Of a stretch of DNA of 64,000 nt, positions 36,833 to 45,904 are shown piece after piece (positions within the stretch are counted from its first letter, which is position 1; every line of letters starts with the position of its first letter). Under the pieces are notes generated by a model. It saw only the letters and a list, made by a program, of their open reading frames with translations, was not told the origin of the DNA and did not search any database. The DNA is taken from assembly GCA_017306415.1 (NCBI GenBank), contig JAFKIL010000006.1, forward strand, positions 149,410-213,409, given 5' to 3'. The translations under genes and the position numbers were made by a program. Origin of the DNA: Microbacterium sp. GTDB taxonomy: Bacteria > Actinomycetota > Actinomycetes > Actinomycetales > Microbacteriaceae.

Positions 36833-37645
36833 TCAGTCGGTCGGGTACGGGACGTCCGAGAGCACGGTGAATCGGCTGTCGAACGGCAGATGAACGGTGT
36901 CGAGGGTCGGGCCGTCCCAACAGAACATGCGGCCGATGGATCGATGCTCGCGCAGGTCGATGGTGACGATGGATTCGACGGGCATGACCGACTCGCTCCA
37001 GTGCAGGATGACGATGCCGTCGGCGAGCTCGAAGACCTGGATGGGGTCCGCTGACGCGAGCCCCGCCTCCCCACCGCGAACGCAATGCCACACGAAGGTG
37101 CCCGCGTTGAGGTAGATGTGCTCGTAGTGCTCGGTCGGGCTGTAGCGGTAATAGATGCGCTTTCCGACGAGTTCGCTGCTGCGCGCACGCGGCTCGATCT
37201 CACCGGTGCCGACGACGCGTCCGGAGAGGATGTCGGTGTGCATCCGGACGCGCCCGTCCCGGTCGACGAAGCCGGAGTCGGCGACCGTGACCCGCCCGTC
37301 GGCCGTGTCGAGGATCATGGTGACGTCGTGGGACTTGACCCCGTCGCCCTTGATGAAGTCGATGAAGAAGACCCCGGGACGGATCTCGACGGCGCGGTAC
37401 GGGTGAGTTCCGGTCTCTCCTTGTCCGTCGCCGGAGGTGATGGTCCATGTGATCTCGCCGTTAGAGAGGGTGTGCCGGATGGTCCATCCGTTCTCGAACC
37501 GGACGTCGATCGGGTCGCCTTCGAGGGCGGTGCTGTGAGGGAGGCTGGGCTCGCCGAAGCCGTCGAGCATGACCGTCACGTCCGGCCACTCGTCAGTGGG
37601 TACGTACCCCTGTTCGAGCGGTGAGAGCTGCGGAGCGGAGGACAT
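36833..37645 (-). CDS. MoaF-family protein
   Basis: Protein of 270 residues of the MoaF family (N- and C-terminal MoaF domains, lipocalin-like barrels). Family-like segments are GWTIRHTLSNGEITWT, YRAVEIRPGVFFIDFIKG, then in the second half VGKRIYYRYSPTEHYEHIYLNAGTF and HWSESVMPVESIVTIDLREHRSIG. Despite the name, MoaF is not a molybdenum cofactor enzyme: it was named for the monoamine-regulated (moa) genes of Klebsiella. That fits a cluster with an amine oxidase. Its biochemical role is not established; a ligand-binding or carrier role is a guess. It starts with ATG at 37645, 25 bases after the transporter. Confidence 0.8.
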   Translation of the reverse strand: MSSAPQLSPLEQGYVPTDEWPDVTVMLDGFGEPSLPHSTALEGDPIDVRFENGWTIRHTLSNGEITWTITSGDGQGETGTHPYRAVEIRPGVFFIDFIKGDGVKSHDVTMILDTADGRVTVADSGFVDRDGRVRMHTDILSGRVVGTGEIEPRARSSELVGKRIYYRYSPTEHYEHIYLNAGTFVWHCVRGGEAGLASADPIQVFELADGIVILHWSESVMPVESIVTIDLREHRSIGRMFCWDGPTLDTVHLPFDSRFTVLSDVPYPTD

Positions 37646-37670
37646 GGCGTTCCTTTCAGGATGGATGGCG

Positions 37671-39116
37671 TCAGCTGCCGGCGGAGGTGACGGTGTCGAA
37701 GTCGACGTTCTTCTTGAAGATGGGCAGGATGGCGCCGAGGACGAACGCGATCGGGATCGCCCACAGGAGCAGCTTCGCGATGGCACCGTCGCCGAACAGC
37801 AGCGCGTCGTAGTTGAGCAGCGAGATGACGAGCACAGTCACCATGAGGATCACGGCCGCGATCGGCGCCACGCGCGTGGTCCAGAATCCGCGTTCGAGCT
37901 TCTCGCGGACGAAGAAGACGATGATCGCGACAGACGCGAAGCCCATCATGACGACGAATCCGACGGTACCGAGCGCGACGAACCACGCGAAGACGACGGT
38001 GATCGGGTCTGCGCCGGCCCAGAGGAACACCATGAGGATGATGCCGATGACCAGGCCGTTCACGAGCGCGGCGGCGGAGGGCGCCTGCGACCGCTTCGAG
38101 ACGTGGGAGAGCTGGCGTGGGAGAGCGCGTCCTCGGGACAGGGCGAACACGTACCGGGAGAACATGTTCTGCACACCGATCAGCATCGCGATGAAGCTCG
38201 ACACCACGAGGATCTGCATGGTGATGTCCAACCAGGGCCCGACGTACTGACGGGCAACTGCGAAGATGATCCCGGCGAGGTCTTTGGCGGCGGCGTTCTG
38301 CACCTTGTCCGGCCCGACCGCGTAGCTAACCGCCCAGGTCGCGAGCGTGTAGAAGATGCCGACGAAGATGATCACGGCGAACAGAGCACGTGGGATCGTC
38401 TTGCGCGGCTGACGCGCTTCCTCGCTGAACACGGTCGTCGCCTCGAACGTCGTGAAGCAGGCGAAGACGAACAGGATGGCGACGCCGAGGCCCGGCTGCA
38501 CCAGCTGCGACGGAGCGAAGCTGATCAGCGAGGGATCCTTCCCCCCGGACCCGATGACGACACCGACGACGAAGACCGCGACGGCCGCGATCTCCAGGAT
38601 GAGCAGCACGCCGAGGACCCTCAGGTTGAGGTCTACGCCGCGCATCGTCAGCGCGGTGGTGATGATGAGGAACACAAGCACCCAGACCCACACGGGCAGG
38701 TCGACGCCGAAGAGATGATCGACGAGTTGCGCGGCGAAGACGCCGAACTGCGACCACAGGCCGACCTGCAAGGCGACATACGTGACGAGCACGATCCCTG
38801 CTGCGCCCGTCGCCGCGTGCCGGCCGAGGCCACGCGAGATATAGGCGACGAAGCCACCCGCGCTCACGACATGTCGGCTCATCTTGAGGTAGCCGATGGC
38901 GAATACCGCGATGACGGCGGCGACCAGGATGTAAACCAGGGGGACTCCGGGCCCCATGATCGAGAAGATCACGGGACTCGCACCGACGAATGCGGCCATC
39001 GGCGCGGCGGCGGATACGACGAAGAAGGCGATGCCGATGAAGCCGAGGCTGTTCGACTTCAGTCTCACCTCACCGATCGAGGGGGGAATGACCATCTGTT
39101 CGGTCTGCTTGCTCAC
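37671..39116 (-). CDS. APC-superfamily amine/amino acid permease
   Basis: Twelve-span transporter of 481 residues. The APC signature at the start is SNSLGFIGIAFFVVSAAAPMAAF, then FVAYISRGLGRHAA at the second-third span and CFTTFEATTVFSEEARQPRKTIPRAL in the middle. The GTG at 39116 has AGGAGG six bases upstream. First gene of the operon with MoaF, ALDH and two SDRs, with a palindromic operator about 85 bases before it. It probably imports the amine that the flavin oxidase attacks. Confidence 0.92.
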   Translation of the reverse strand: MSKQTEQMVIPPSIGEVRLKSNSLGFIGIAFFVVSAAAPMAAFVGASPVIFSIMGPGVPLVYILVAAVIAVFAIGYLKMSRHVVSAGGFVAYISRGLGRHAATGAAGIVLVTYVALQVGLWSQFGVFAAQLVDHLFGVDLPVWVWVLVFLIITTALTMRGVDLNLRVLGVLLILEIAAVAVFVVGVVIGSGGKDPSLISFAPSQLVQPGLGVAILFVFACFTTFEATTVFSEEARQPRKTIPRALFAVIIFVGIFYTLATWAVSYAVGPDKVQNAAAKDLAGIIFAVARQYVGPWLDITMQILVVSSFIAMLIGVQNMFSRYVFALSRGRALPRQLSHVSKRSQAPSAAALVNGLVIGIILMVFLWAGADPITVVFAWFVALGTVGFVVMMGFASVAIIVFFVREKLERGFWTTRVAPIAAVILMVTVLVISLLNYDALLFGDGAIAKLLLWAIPIAFVLGAILPIFKKNVDFDTVTSAGS

Positions 39117-39198
39117 GGGTCCTCCTTTGGACCTTGGCTTCCTTCGCGAATGCGGGCACGAGGCGGTCGGCAGGGTCGACAGGCTCGGAAGGGAAATA

Positions 39199-39214
39199 CT
39201 AAGCACTTGCTTAG
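39199..39214. promoter_or_regulatory. TetR operator 1: CTAAGCA-CT-TGCTTAG
   Basis: Perfect palindrome with seven-base arms, 83 bases upstream of the APC transporter start and 93 upstream of tetR. Nearly the same 16-mer occurs in front of the amine oxidase unit and the SDR-ABC unit. Confidence 0.8.
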
Positions 39215-39298
39215 CGAGCACTGTACGCAGCCACCCCCCGCAGTGTCAAGCGCCGCGGGCCCGTCGGATCGACTGCCGGTTGATCCGCAGGCCGGAAA

Positions 39299-39314
39299 CC
39301 GTGCATATGCTTAG
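39299..39314. promoter_or_regulatory. Degenerate TetR operator at the tetR start
   Basis: CCGTGCA-TA-TGCTTAG keeps one complete arm and four of seven bases of the other. It overlaps the tetR start codon, which would suit weak autorepression. Confidence 0.4.
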
Positions 39315-39897
39315 GAGGATGACCAATGCAGCCCGCTCGCTGAACTACGGGCAAGGAAAGGAAGCGCTTCTCGGCGCAACGATTCGGGTGGTCGCCACCA
39401 GGGGTCTGCGAGGATTGACCTTCCGCGCGGTCGCCGAGGAGGCGGGCGTGAACAACACGCTCATCGCTCACCACTTCGGCACCCGCGATCGCCTGCTCGC
39501 CGCAGCTCTCGACTGGACGCTGGATCGCTCGATCGCAGCCGCGGATCTCTCGGAGTACGCCACCGATGCACACGCGTTCCGCGAGGCGCTGGTGGAGAAC
39601 GTCCTGTCAGCACCCGACGAGGAGATCTTCCAGTTCGAGATGATTCTGGAGTCGAGTCGCCGCCCAGAGCTGCGACCTGCGGTGCGGCATCTGTACGAGC
39701 GATATGTCGAAGCCCTGGCGAAGGGTCGCGAGGCCCTGGGCGCGGACACGAGCGACGCACTCAATCTGGCCATGTTCGCGGCCCTCGACGGCCTGATGCT
39801 GCAGTACCTGAGCCACGCCATCACGGCGGAGCAGCTCGCCGATGCCGTCGAGGCGCTCGGCGTCGCCGTGGGCAACGTCTCCGAGCCCGCCGACTAG
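39307..39897 (+). CDS. TetR-family repressor
   Basis: Regulator of about 196 residues. The helix-turn-helix is in LTFRAVAEEAGVNNTLIAHHFGTRDRLLAAAL, an unusually His-rich recognition region (IAHHFG rather than LYYHF). The C-terminal ligand domain has FQFEMILESSRRPELRPAVRHLYERYVEAL in pieces typical of TetR proteins. Start uncertain: ATG 39307 is given; GTG 39301 and ATG 39319 are in frame, and AGGAGG sits directly against the last. It is between the two divergent operator-bearing promoters, so it is the obvious owner of the TAAGCA-N2-TGCTTA sites. Confidence 0.9.
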   Translation: MLRRMTNAARSLNYGQGKEALLGATIRVVATRGLRGLTFRAVAEEAGVNNTLIAHHFGTRDRLLAAALDWTLDRSIAAADLSEYATDAHAFREALVENVLSAPDEEIFQFEMILESSRRPELRPAVRHLYERYVEALAKGREALGADTSDALNLAMFAALDGLMLQYLSHAITAEQLADAVEALGVAVGNVSEPAD

Positions 39898-39949
39898 CCG
39901 CGGCGCTGGCGCCCCAGGGAGCTCGCAGAGTTCCCTCTTGTCAAGCGTA

Positions 39950-39965
39950 CTAAGCAGATGCTTAA
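39950..39965. promoter_or_regulatory. TetR operator 2: CTAAGCA-GA-TGCTTAA
   Basis: Palindrome with six perfect base pairs per arm, 50 bases upstream of the cupin gene start and 53 after the tetR stop. Same core as the sites at 39199 and 47793. Confidence 0.78.
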
Positions 39966-40015
39966 ATCTCAGCGGTGCGCCGAGTCGCACGCTGGAGACC
40001 GTCGAGGAGGACATC

Positions 40016-40354
40016 GTGTCGGATCAATTCGTCATCAGTGGCAACCTGGATCGTGCCGCGGCCGAACCGTTCGAGGTGGGAGTCGTGCAGTGGATCCGTC
40101 GTCCCGGCCAGGGCGACCGGGACGACCTCTCGGCCGGATACTGGTTCATCAGTCCCGAGGAGACTCCCGGACCGATGCGCGTCGTGGGCGATGCCGACGA
40201 GACGGTGCACATCCTCGAAGGGCGGGTGCGCATCGAGGTCGAGGGGCAGGACCCGATCGAACTCTTCGCCGGAGCATCGGCATCGTTGAACAAGGGCGTG
40301 CCCGCGACGTGGACGGTGCTCGAACCGACGGTCGAGTTCTTCGTCTACTCATGA
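40016..40354 (+). CDS. Small cupin-domain protein
   Basis: Single cupin of 112 residues of the ureidoglycine-aminohydrolase-like (cupin_3) type. Segments GYWFISPEETPGPMRVVGDADETVHILEGRVRIEVEG-like in two blocks and PATWTVLEPTVEFFVY are the barrel strands. A classical metal-binding HxH pair is not obvious (DADETVHILEG has one His). GTG at 40016 with GAGGAGG upstream. It overlaps the amine oxidase gene by an ATGA. It may be a sensor-like or accessory protein of amine catabolism; no reaction is assigned. Confidence 0.75.
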   Translation: MSDQFVISGNLDRAAAEPFEVGVVQWIRRPGQGDRDDLSAGYWFISPEETPGPMRVVGDADETVHILEGRVRIEVEGQDPIELFAGASASLNKGVPATWTVLEPTVEFFVYS

Positions 40355-41691
40355 ACGCGGAGGCCGTGTCTACGTCCGAGTACGACGTCATCGTGGTCGG
40401 TTCGGGTTTCGCCGGCCTCACCGCCGCGCGGGAGCTCGCTCACTCCGGAAGACGCGTCGTCGTCCTCGAGGCGCGGGACCGCATCGGCGGCCGCACCTGG
40501 CTCGACCAGCGGATGGGCCTGCCGCTCGAACTCGGCGGGACGTGGGTGCACTGGGTCCAGCCGCACGTGTGGAGCGAGCTGCGCCGGTACGGGATCGGCC
40601 TGTCACCGAGCCCCGCGCCCGAGAACGCCTACTGGTGGGATGGTGAGCGAGCCGCTGTGGGTACCCCGAGCGCGCTCCTGGAGCTCCTCGATCGACCGAA
40701 CGAACTCCTCGCGGCGAGGTCGCGGAACGTCTTCCCACATCCCTTCGCCCCTCTCGACTCCGAGATGGCGAGGTCGGTCGATGAGGTGTCGCTCCTCGAC
40801 CACCTCGATCGGCTACCGCTGTCGGCCACCGAACGCGCACTCCTGGAGTCCTTCTGGACGCTGAACTTCAACGGCCGGCTCGACGACGCCGCATACACCC
40901 AGGCGCTCAGGTGGATCGCGCTCGCGAACGGCGACTGGAAGGTGATGTTCGAGGCGTGCGCGACATACAAGATCGCCGGAGGCACCGCCGCGCTTCTCGA
41001 GGCGATACGGCGTGACACCGCTGCGGAATTCGTGTTCGGAGCCGACATCCGCAGCGTCTCGGCCTCGCCGGAGGGAGCGTCCGTCGAGACCTCCGACGGG
41101 CGCTCATGGGATGCGCCCGACGTGATCGTCACCGTTCCACTGCACGCGCTCCATCGGGTGTCGTTCACTCCTGCGCTTCCTCCTGCCGTCGCGGACGCCA
41201 CCGCGGCCGGACAGCTCGGTCTCGGCACCAAGATCTGGTTCACGATCGCCGGCGAGCAGCGCCCGTTCGTCGCGCTCGGCGCTGCCGACTGGCCGCTCAA
41301 CTTCTTCCAGTCCGAGTATGCGAAGGACGGGACGACGTTCGTCATCGGCTTCGGTCGGGACGCCTCGGTGATCGCGCCCGACGACCGCTCCGCGATCCAG
41401 GAGATCCTGCGTCGCCTGGTGCCCGACGTGGAGGTGCTCGACAGCGCGGGGCACGACTGGGTCGCGGACGACTTCGCGCAGGAGACGTGGCCGATGCACC
41501 GTCGCGGCTTCCTCAGCCGGTCTCTCCCAGCCCTGCGGGCGGGACACGGCGCCGTTCGCTTCGCCGGTTCGGACGTCGCGGAGGGGTGGGGAGGATTCAT
41601 CGACGGCGCGATCGAAAGCGGTCTGACGGCCGCGCGCGACGTGCTGTCCCGCATCGATGCCCCGCGGGAGGCCCTCGCCGCGACGACGTGA
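40351..41691 (+). CDS. Flavin monoamine oxidase family protein
   Basis: FAD enzyme of 446 residues that oxidises an amine to an imine/aldehyde with hydrogen peroxide. The FAD motif is YDVIVVGSGFAGLTAARELAHSG, then VLEARDRIGGRTW and LELGGTWVHWVQP. The C-terminal FAD motif is VRFAGSDVAEGWGGFIDGAIESG. The covalent Cys of mammalian MAO is absent, as in many bacterial members. It is coupled to the cupin gene and lies downstream of TetR operator 2. The aldehyde product would go to the ALDH at 35400. Primary-amine substrate is inferred. Confidence 0.9.
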   Translation: MNAEAVSTSEYDVIVVGSGFAGLTAARELAHSGRRVVVLEARDRIGGRTWLDQRMGLPLELGGTWVHWVQPHVWSELRRYGIGLSPSPAPENAYWWDGERAAVGTPSALLELLDRPNELLAARSRNVFPHPFAPLDSEMARSVDEVSLLDHLDRLPLSATERALLESFWTLNFNGRLDDAAYTQALRWIALANGDWKVMFEACATYKIAGGTAALLEAIRRDTAAEFVFGADIRSVSASPEGASVETSDGRSWDAPDVIVTVPLHALHRVSFTPALPPAVADATAAGQLGLGTKIWFTIAGEQRPFVALGAADWPLNFFQSEYAKDGTTFVIGFGRDASVIAPDDRSAIQEILRRLVPDVEVLDSAGHDWVADDFAQETWPMHRRGFLSRSLPALRAGHGAVRFAGSDVAEGWGGFIDGAIESGLTAARDVLSRIDAPREALAATT

Positions 41692-41702
41692 GCGAGCGCC
41701 GA

Positions 41703-43286
41703 TCAGCTCCCCTCGCCGGGCGCCCCCGCGTCACGCGCGTAGACGCGACGCCCCTCCACATATGTCTCCAGAACGACGGCGTCGCCGATCTGGTCATCGT
41801 CGACGGCGAAAAGATCCCGATCCAGGAGGATGAAGTCCGCGGACTTGCCCACCCCGAGCGTTCCGCGATGGTGCGCCCGACCGACGGCTTCCGCCCCGAC
41901 GCGGGTGACCGCCTCCAACGCGGTGCGAAGATCGATCGGCTGCGTTGCGTGCTGGACCGCTCCCTGGATGCCGGGAAAGAGATTGGGGTTCGGAGTGATG
42001 ATCCAGTCGGAGCCGATCGTCATCCGAACGCCTCCGCGCACCATGCGCGCGAAATGGAAACCCGCACCGAGCCCGTATTCGGGGATGTGCCACAAGGCGG
42101 GGGACATCTCAGCGGTCGCGTCGACTTCGGTGAACCGCGCGAAGTCGTCGTCGGCCACGAAGCCGGCGTGGGCGACCTCGTGCGGCACGCCTGCTCCGTT
42201 CCTGGATCGGACTGTCTTCAGTGCATTCAGACAGGTCCGCACGGCCCCTTCGCCCGCACAGTGCACCTTGACGGTCCGGCCCGCGGCATCGAACGTCGTC
42301 AGTATGTCCGCGAGAGCGTCCTCCGCCACGAGGAGCCAGGAGCCGTCGACACGGCCGTTCTCATCCAGCGTCGCGTGGGTGGGAACAGGCGGGAGCGGAG
42401 CCCCGTCGATCCAGATCTTGACGAACCCGGGATCGAGGTGTCGCGTGCGCCACTGCTCGGCATTGGCGAGGTGCGCGTCGAGTTCGGCGGCGGTTCCCAT
42501 GCCGAACCCTTCATTGCGCCAGACGAGATGCGCGGCCACGTGGAGATCGAGTTCGCCCGCGTCATCCAGGTCGCGATAGGCGTCAAGCGCCTGGCGGGAT
42601 GCCGAGGCCTCCTGGACCGACGTGATCCCGAACTGATGGCAGACCGATATCGCCCACCGGAGCGCGGAGCGATACTCCTCAGCGGTGCGATCCGGGATGG
42701 CGTGCAGCACCTTCCACGTCGCCTCCTCGATGAGCTCCCCGGTGAGCCGTCCCGAACCGTCGCGCCGGTACACGCCCCCGTGGCCGAACTCGGCATCCTC
42801 ATCGATCCCCGCGAGCTCGAGCGCCGTCGAGTTCGCCACACCGTGATGGATCGAGTAGTCGAAGAGATACACGGGCTGGTCCGGATACGCCTCATCCAGC
42901 TGCGATCGGGTCAATGGCAGATCACCCGCGGCCGGGGGGAACACCTCGCCGCCGACGTGCCACGCGCAGCATTCCACACCCGGTGTGCTGGCCGGTGAGG
43001 CGGCCAGAGTCGCCACGACACGGTCGGCGGAGGCGAATGGCGGCAGACGAGTCTCATAGAGATACTTAACCCCGCTCGCCAGCAGGTGCGTGTGCGCGTC
43101 GTGGATTCCGGGCATGAGCATGCGCCCCTCGAGGTCGACAGCCTCCGCGTCCGCACCCGCCGCGGCGAAGGCATCGGCCGCCGTTCCGACGTAGACGATC
43201 GTCTCACCGTCTGACACGAGGGCCTCGACGAAGGGCTCGTCGCGGTCCGCGGTGAAGATGGTCCCGTTGAAGAAGATCCTGCTCAT
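41703..43286 (-). CDS. Amidohydrolase, YtcJ-like (amidohydrolase_3)
   Basis: Metal-dependent hydrolase of 527 residues. The metal site begins MPGIHDAHTHL, followed by SIHHGVANSTALEL, later KVHCAGEGAVRTCLNAL, HAGFVADDDFARF and IGSDWIITPNPNLFPG, which carry further metal and substrate ligands of the family. ATG at 43286 is four bases from the permease stop, so it is the last gene of the SDR-ABC operon. It converges on the amine oxidase with an 11-base gap. Such enzymes cleave amides, ureas or imidazole-like rings; here probably the imported amide or N-acyl compound. Confidence 0.9.
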   Translation of the reverse strand: MSRIFFNGTIFTADRDEPFVEALVSDGETIVYVGTAADAFAAAGADAEAVDLEGRMLMPGIHDAHTHLLASGVKYLYETRLPPFASADRVVATLAASPASTPGVECCAWHVGGEVFPPAAGDLPLTRSQLDEAYPDQPVYLFDYSIHHGVANSTALELAGIDEDAEFGHGGVYRRDGSGRLTGELIEEATWKVLHAIPDRTAEEYRSALRWAISVCHQFGITSVQEASASRQALDAYRDLDDAGELDLHVAAHLVWRNEGFGMGTAAELDAHLANAEQWRTRHLDPGFVKIWIDGAPLPPVPTHATLDENGRVDGSWLLVAEDALADILTTFDAAGRTVKVHCAGEGAVRTCLNALKTVRSRNGAGVPHEVAHAGFVADDDFARFTEVDATAEMSPALWHIPEYGLGAGFHFARMVRGGVRMTIGSDWIITPNPNLFPGIQGAVQHATQPIDLRTALEAVTRVGAEAVGRAHHRGTLGVGKSADFILLDRDLFAVDDDQIGDAVVLETYVEGRRVYARDAGAPGEGS

Positions 43287-43290
43287 GTGC

Positions 43291-44325
43291 TCACTCCACC
43301 GACGCCGTCGCCGATTCGACCGTCCGGGGCTCCGCATCGTCGCCGCCGCCTCGTGGACGGGACCGCCACGCGGATTTGACCGCGCGCTGGATCGACTTGT
43401 CCATCGCCACCGCCAGGACGAGCGTGAGCCCGACGAGGACCGTCTGGAGGAACGCCGACACGCCCGTGATGATGAGGCCGTCCTTGAGCACCCCGATGAA
43501 CAGCAATCCGGTGATCACTCCGCTGATCCGGCCGACGCCTCCTTCGAACGCGACGCCTCCGAGCAGGACGACGGTGAGCGCGCTCAACTCCATCCCGGAT
43601 CCGAGAGTGGGGCTGACGGCGGTGAGCTTGGCGGCGAGCATCATTCCCGAGACAGCCGACAAGGCACCGGTGATGACGAAGACGAGCACACGTGTGCGCC
43701 GCACCTGTACGCCCATCAGGTGCGCCGCCCGCTTGTTGCTTCCGATCGCGAGGATCTGCTTGCCTGCGCCGGTCCTGTTCAGGACGTACCACGCCACGAC
43801 CGCAGCGAGCACCAGCAGCACGATCTGGATCTTCACCCCGAAGAAGTTGATCTGGGCGAAGTCCGTGAACGCCGACGGCAGCCCCGTGATCGTGGCGCCG
43901 TTGGTGAGAAGCAATGCGAGGCCGCCCCACACGCTGAGGAATCCGAGCGTGACCACGAACGTGTTCAGATTGAGAGAGGCCACGAGGAAGCCGTTGATCG
44001 CTCCCGCGACGAGGCCAAATGCGAATCCGGCCGCGACCCCGAGCAGGGCGTTGCCTGAGCTCGTCATCACACCTCCGGCGATCACGGCGGAGCACGAGGC
44101 GATCGCGCCGACCGACAGGTCCGCGCACCCCATCATCACGACGAACGCGACGGGGAGACAGATGATTCCGAGCTCCGCGATCTGGGAGAGCACCGTCTGC
44201 CCATTGCCGACGCTGAAGAAGTTGGGATTGATCAGGGAGAAGATCACAACTAGAACGACGAGGGCTGCGAAGACGCCGTTCTGTGCGAGGAACACCTTGA
44301 CCTTGGTGGAGCTAAAGCTAGACAT
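43291..44325 (-). CDS. Ribose-type ABC importer permease
   Basis: RbsC-like permease of 344 residues, eight to ten spans. Core segments: GCADLSVGAIASCSAVIAGGV, TFVVTLGFLSVWGGLALLLT, GKQILAIGSNKRAAHLMGV and LSALTVVLLGGVAFEGGVG. The ATG at 44325 overlaps the ATPase gene by eight bases. A charged cytoplasmic tail of about 30 residues is longer than usual. Confidence 0.93.
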   Translation of the reverse strand: MSSFSSTKVKVFLAQNGVFAALVVLVVIFSLINPNFFSVGNGQTVLSQIAELGIICLPVAFVVMMGCADLSVGAIASCSAVIAGGVMTSSGNALLGVAAGFAFGLVAGAINGFLVASLNLNTFVVTLGFLSVWGGLALLLTNGATITGLPSAFTDFAQINFFGVKIQIVLLVLAAVVAWYVLNRTGAGKQILAIGSNKRAAHLMGVQVRRTRVLVFVITGALSAVSGMMLAAKLTAVSPTLGSGMELSALTVVLLGGVAFEGGVGRISGVITGLLFIGVLKDGLIITGVSAFLQTVLVGLTLVLAVAMDKSIQRAVKSAWRSRPRGGGDDAEPRTVESATASVE

Positions 44326-45832
44326 CGTTCGTCCCGTCGACAGGAATGGGGATTTCGGGGATCGGGTTCGCGAGCGCCAGGAGGGCGTCCAGCAGGTTCT
44401 GGTCGCTCAGATCGGCGCCGGCCGTGAGCGTCGCCGTTCGCGACTGATAGAGCACGTACGCCCGGTCGCACATGCTCGTGATCTCGTCGGACTCCGCAGA
44501 GGCGACGACGACCGTCGTGCCCGAGGCGGCGAGTTCGCGTACGGCCCGGACGATGTCCGCCTTGGCCGCGACATCGACACCCTGAGTGGGCTGGGAGAGG
44601 AGCAGCACGGTGGGGGTCTCGGGGAACATCCATCGAGCGAGCAGATGCTTCTGGCGGTTGCCGCCACTGAACTCCGAGATCGGCGCATCTCCACCGGGCC
44701 CCTGGACGTTCAGTGCGACCCGGCTTCTCTCATAGACGTCTGCTCCAGAGCGTTCGTCGATCCACCACGGATTGATGCGAGTCCCGTACCAGGGCAACAG
44801 CACGTTCTCTCGGGCGGGCGCGGTCGCCAGAAGCCCGTCGGTTTCACGGTCGGCCGGTACGAAATAGACGCCGGCCTTGATCGAGTCGGCGGGGCTTCGG
44901 GGTCGGTACGGCTGCCCGAGCAGCGACGCGTGACCGTCACCGGCACGGAGGCCGAAGTACGACTCGAGGAGGGAGAACTGATCGCTGGCGGCCATCCCGA
45001 ACAGCCCGACGACCTCTCCCTGTCGGGCGGTGATCTCGGTCTCGCCGTAACGGCATTCGAACCCTGTGCTGTCCCGCGCTGTGGAATCGACGCTCTGTCG
45101 AACGGTTCCGGGCGCTAGAGCCTCGGAGAGGTCGGGGGTGTGCAGACCGGCGGCCGCACGGTCCATGACCACGCGGCCGGAATTCATCACGACGATCCGC
45201 GTACATACGTCCAGGATGTCGGGGAGCCGGTGGGACACGTAGAAGACGACGGTGCCGGAAGCCGCGAGAGAACGGATGAGTTCGTGCAGCGCGACGGTCT
45301 CGGCCGCACCCAGCGCGGCCGTCGGCTCGTCGAGGAAGAGCACCTTGATCTCGCCCTCGAGGTAGCCGCGCGCAAGGTCCACCAGTTGACGCTCACCGAG
45401 GGAAAGCACACCAACCGGAAGATCCAGGGGCAGCTCGGACCCGACTCGCTTGAGCGCTGCCTTCGCCTGAATCACCCGGTCGCGTCGTCGGCGCGGGTGG
45501 GTCCGCCCCAACTCGAGATTGTCCAGAACGCTGAGATTCGGGGCGAGCGCAGGTTCCTGGTGGACCACTGCGACGCCGAGCTTGGCGATCTGTCTCGGTG
45601 AGCTTCCGTGTGCGATCTCGGCTCCGTCGATCGTGACGGTGCCGGTCGTCCAGGGGACCGCGCCCGTCGCGACGTTCACGATCGTGGACTTCCCGGCGCC
45701 GTTGTGGCCGAGCAGGCCGATGACCTCGCCGGGCTGTGCCTCCAACTGGAATCGGTCCACCGCTCGGGTGGCACCGAACACCACGGACAGCTCGTCGAAG
45801 GCGATGCGCGGAGGTGGGATGGGTGATGCCAT
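44318..45832 (-). CDS. Ribose-type tandem-domain ABC ATPase
   Basis: Double ATPase of about 504 residues. Domain 1 has Walker A GHNGAGKSTIVNV, signature LSLGERQLVDLARG and Walker B VLFLDEPTAAL with YVSHRLPDI. Domain 2 is degenerate: Walker A is replaced by GLFGMAASDQFSLLESY, lacking the Lys, and Walker B reads VLLLSQPTQGVD with Ser-Gln in place of Asp-Glu. Its signature FSGGNRQKHLLARW is kept. Thus only one composite site can hydrolyse ATP; loss of both motifs is more extreme than in RbsA. Confidence 0.9.
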   Translation of the reverse strand: MASPIPPPRIAFDELSVVFGATRAVDRFQLEAQPGEVIGLLGHNGAGKSTIVNVATGAVPWTTGTVTIDGAEIAHGSSPRQIAKLGVAVVHQEPALAPNLSVLDNLELGRTHPRRRRDRVIQAKAALKRVGSELPLDLPVGVLSLGERQLVDLARGYLEGEIKVLFLDEPTAALGAAETVALHELIRSLAASGTVVFYVSHRLPDILDVCTRIVVMNSGRVVMDRAAAGLHTPDLSEALAPGTVRQSVDSTARDSTGFECRYGETEITARQGEVVGLFGMAASDQFSLLESYFGLRAGDGHASLLGQPYRPRSPADSIKAGVYFVPADRETDGLLATAPARENVLLPWYGTRINPWWIDERSGADVYERSRVALNVQGPGGDAPISEFSGGNRQKHLLARWMFPETPTVLLLSQPTQGVDVAAKADIVRAVRELAASGTTVVVASAESDEITSMCDRAYVLYQSRTATLTAGADLSDQNLLDALLALANPIPEIPIPVDGTNDV

Positions 45833-45852
45833 AGGTCTTCCCTTGCGAGTCG

Positions 45853-45896
45853 GCCGGTGGAACGGGAGCCGTGTTCTGCCTCTCCGTTCCACCGGC
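45853..45896 (-). other. Intercistronic hairpin between binding-protein and ATPase genes
   Basis: Arms GCCGGTGGAACGG (45853-45865) and CCGTTCCACCGGC (45884-45896) pair perfectly across an 18-base loop. It starts 9 bases after the binding-protein stop and ends about 20 before the ATPase start. This kind of stem protects or attenuates RNA so that more binding protein than membrane subunits is made. Confidence 0.7.
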
Positions 45897-45904
45897 GTGC
45901 GACA

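Noticed and set aside
37569-39314. 581-residue plus-strand frame
   Set aside because: Antisense to the APC transporter; very Asp/Glu/His/Arg-rich, as expected when a membrane protein gene is read backwards.
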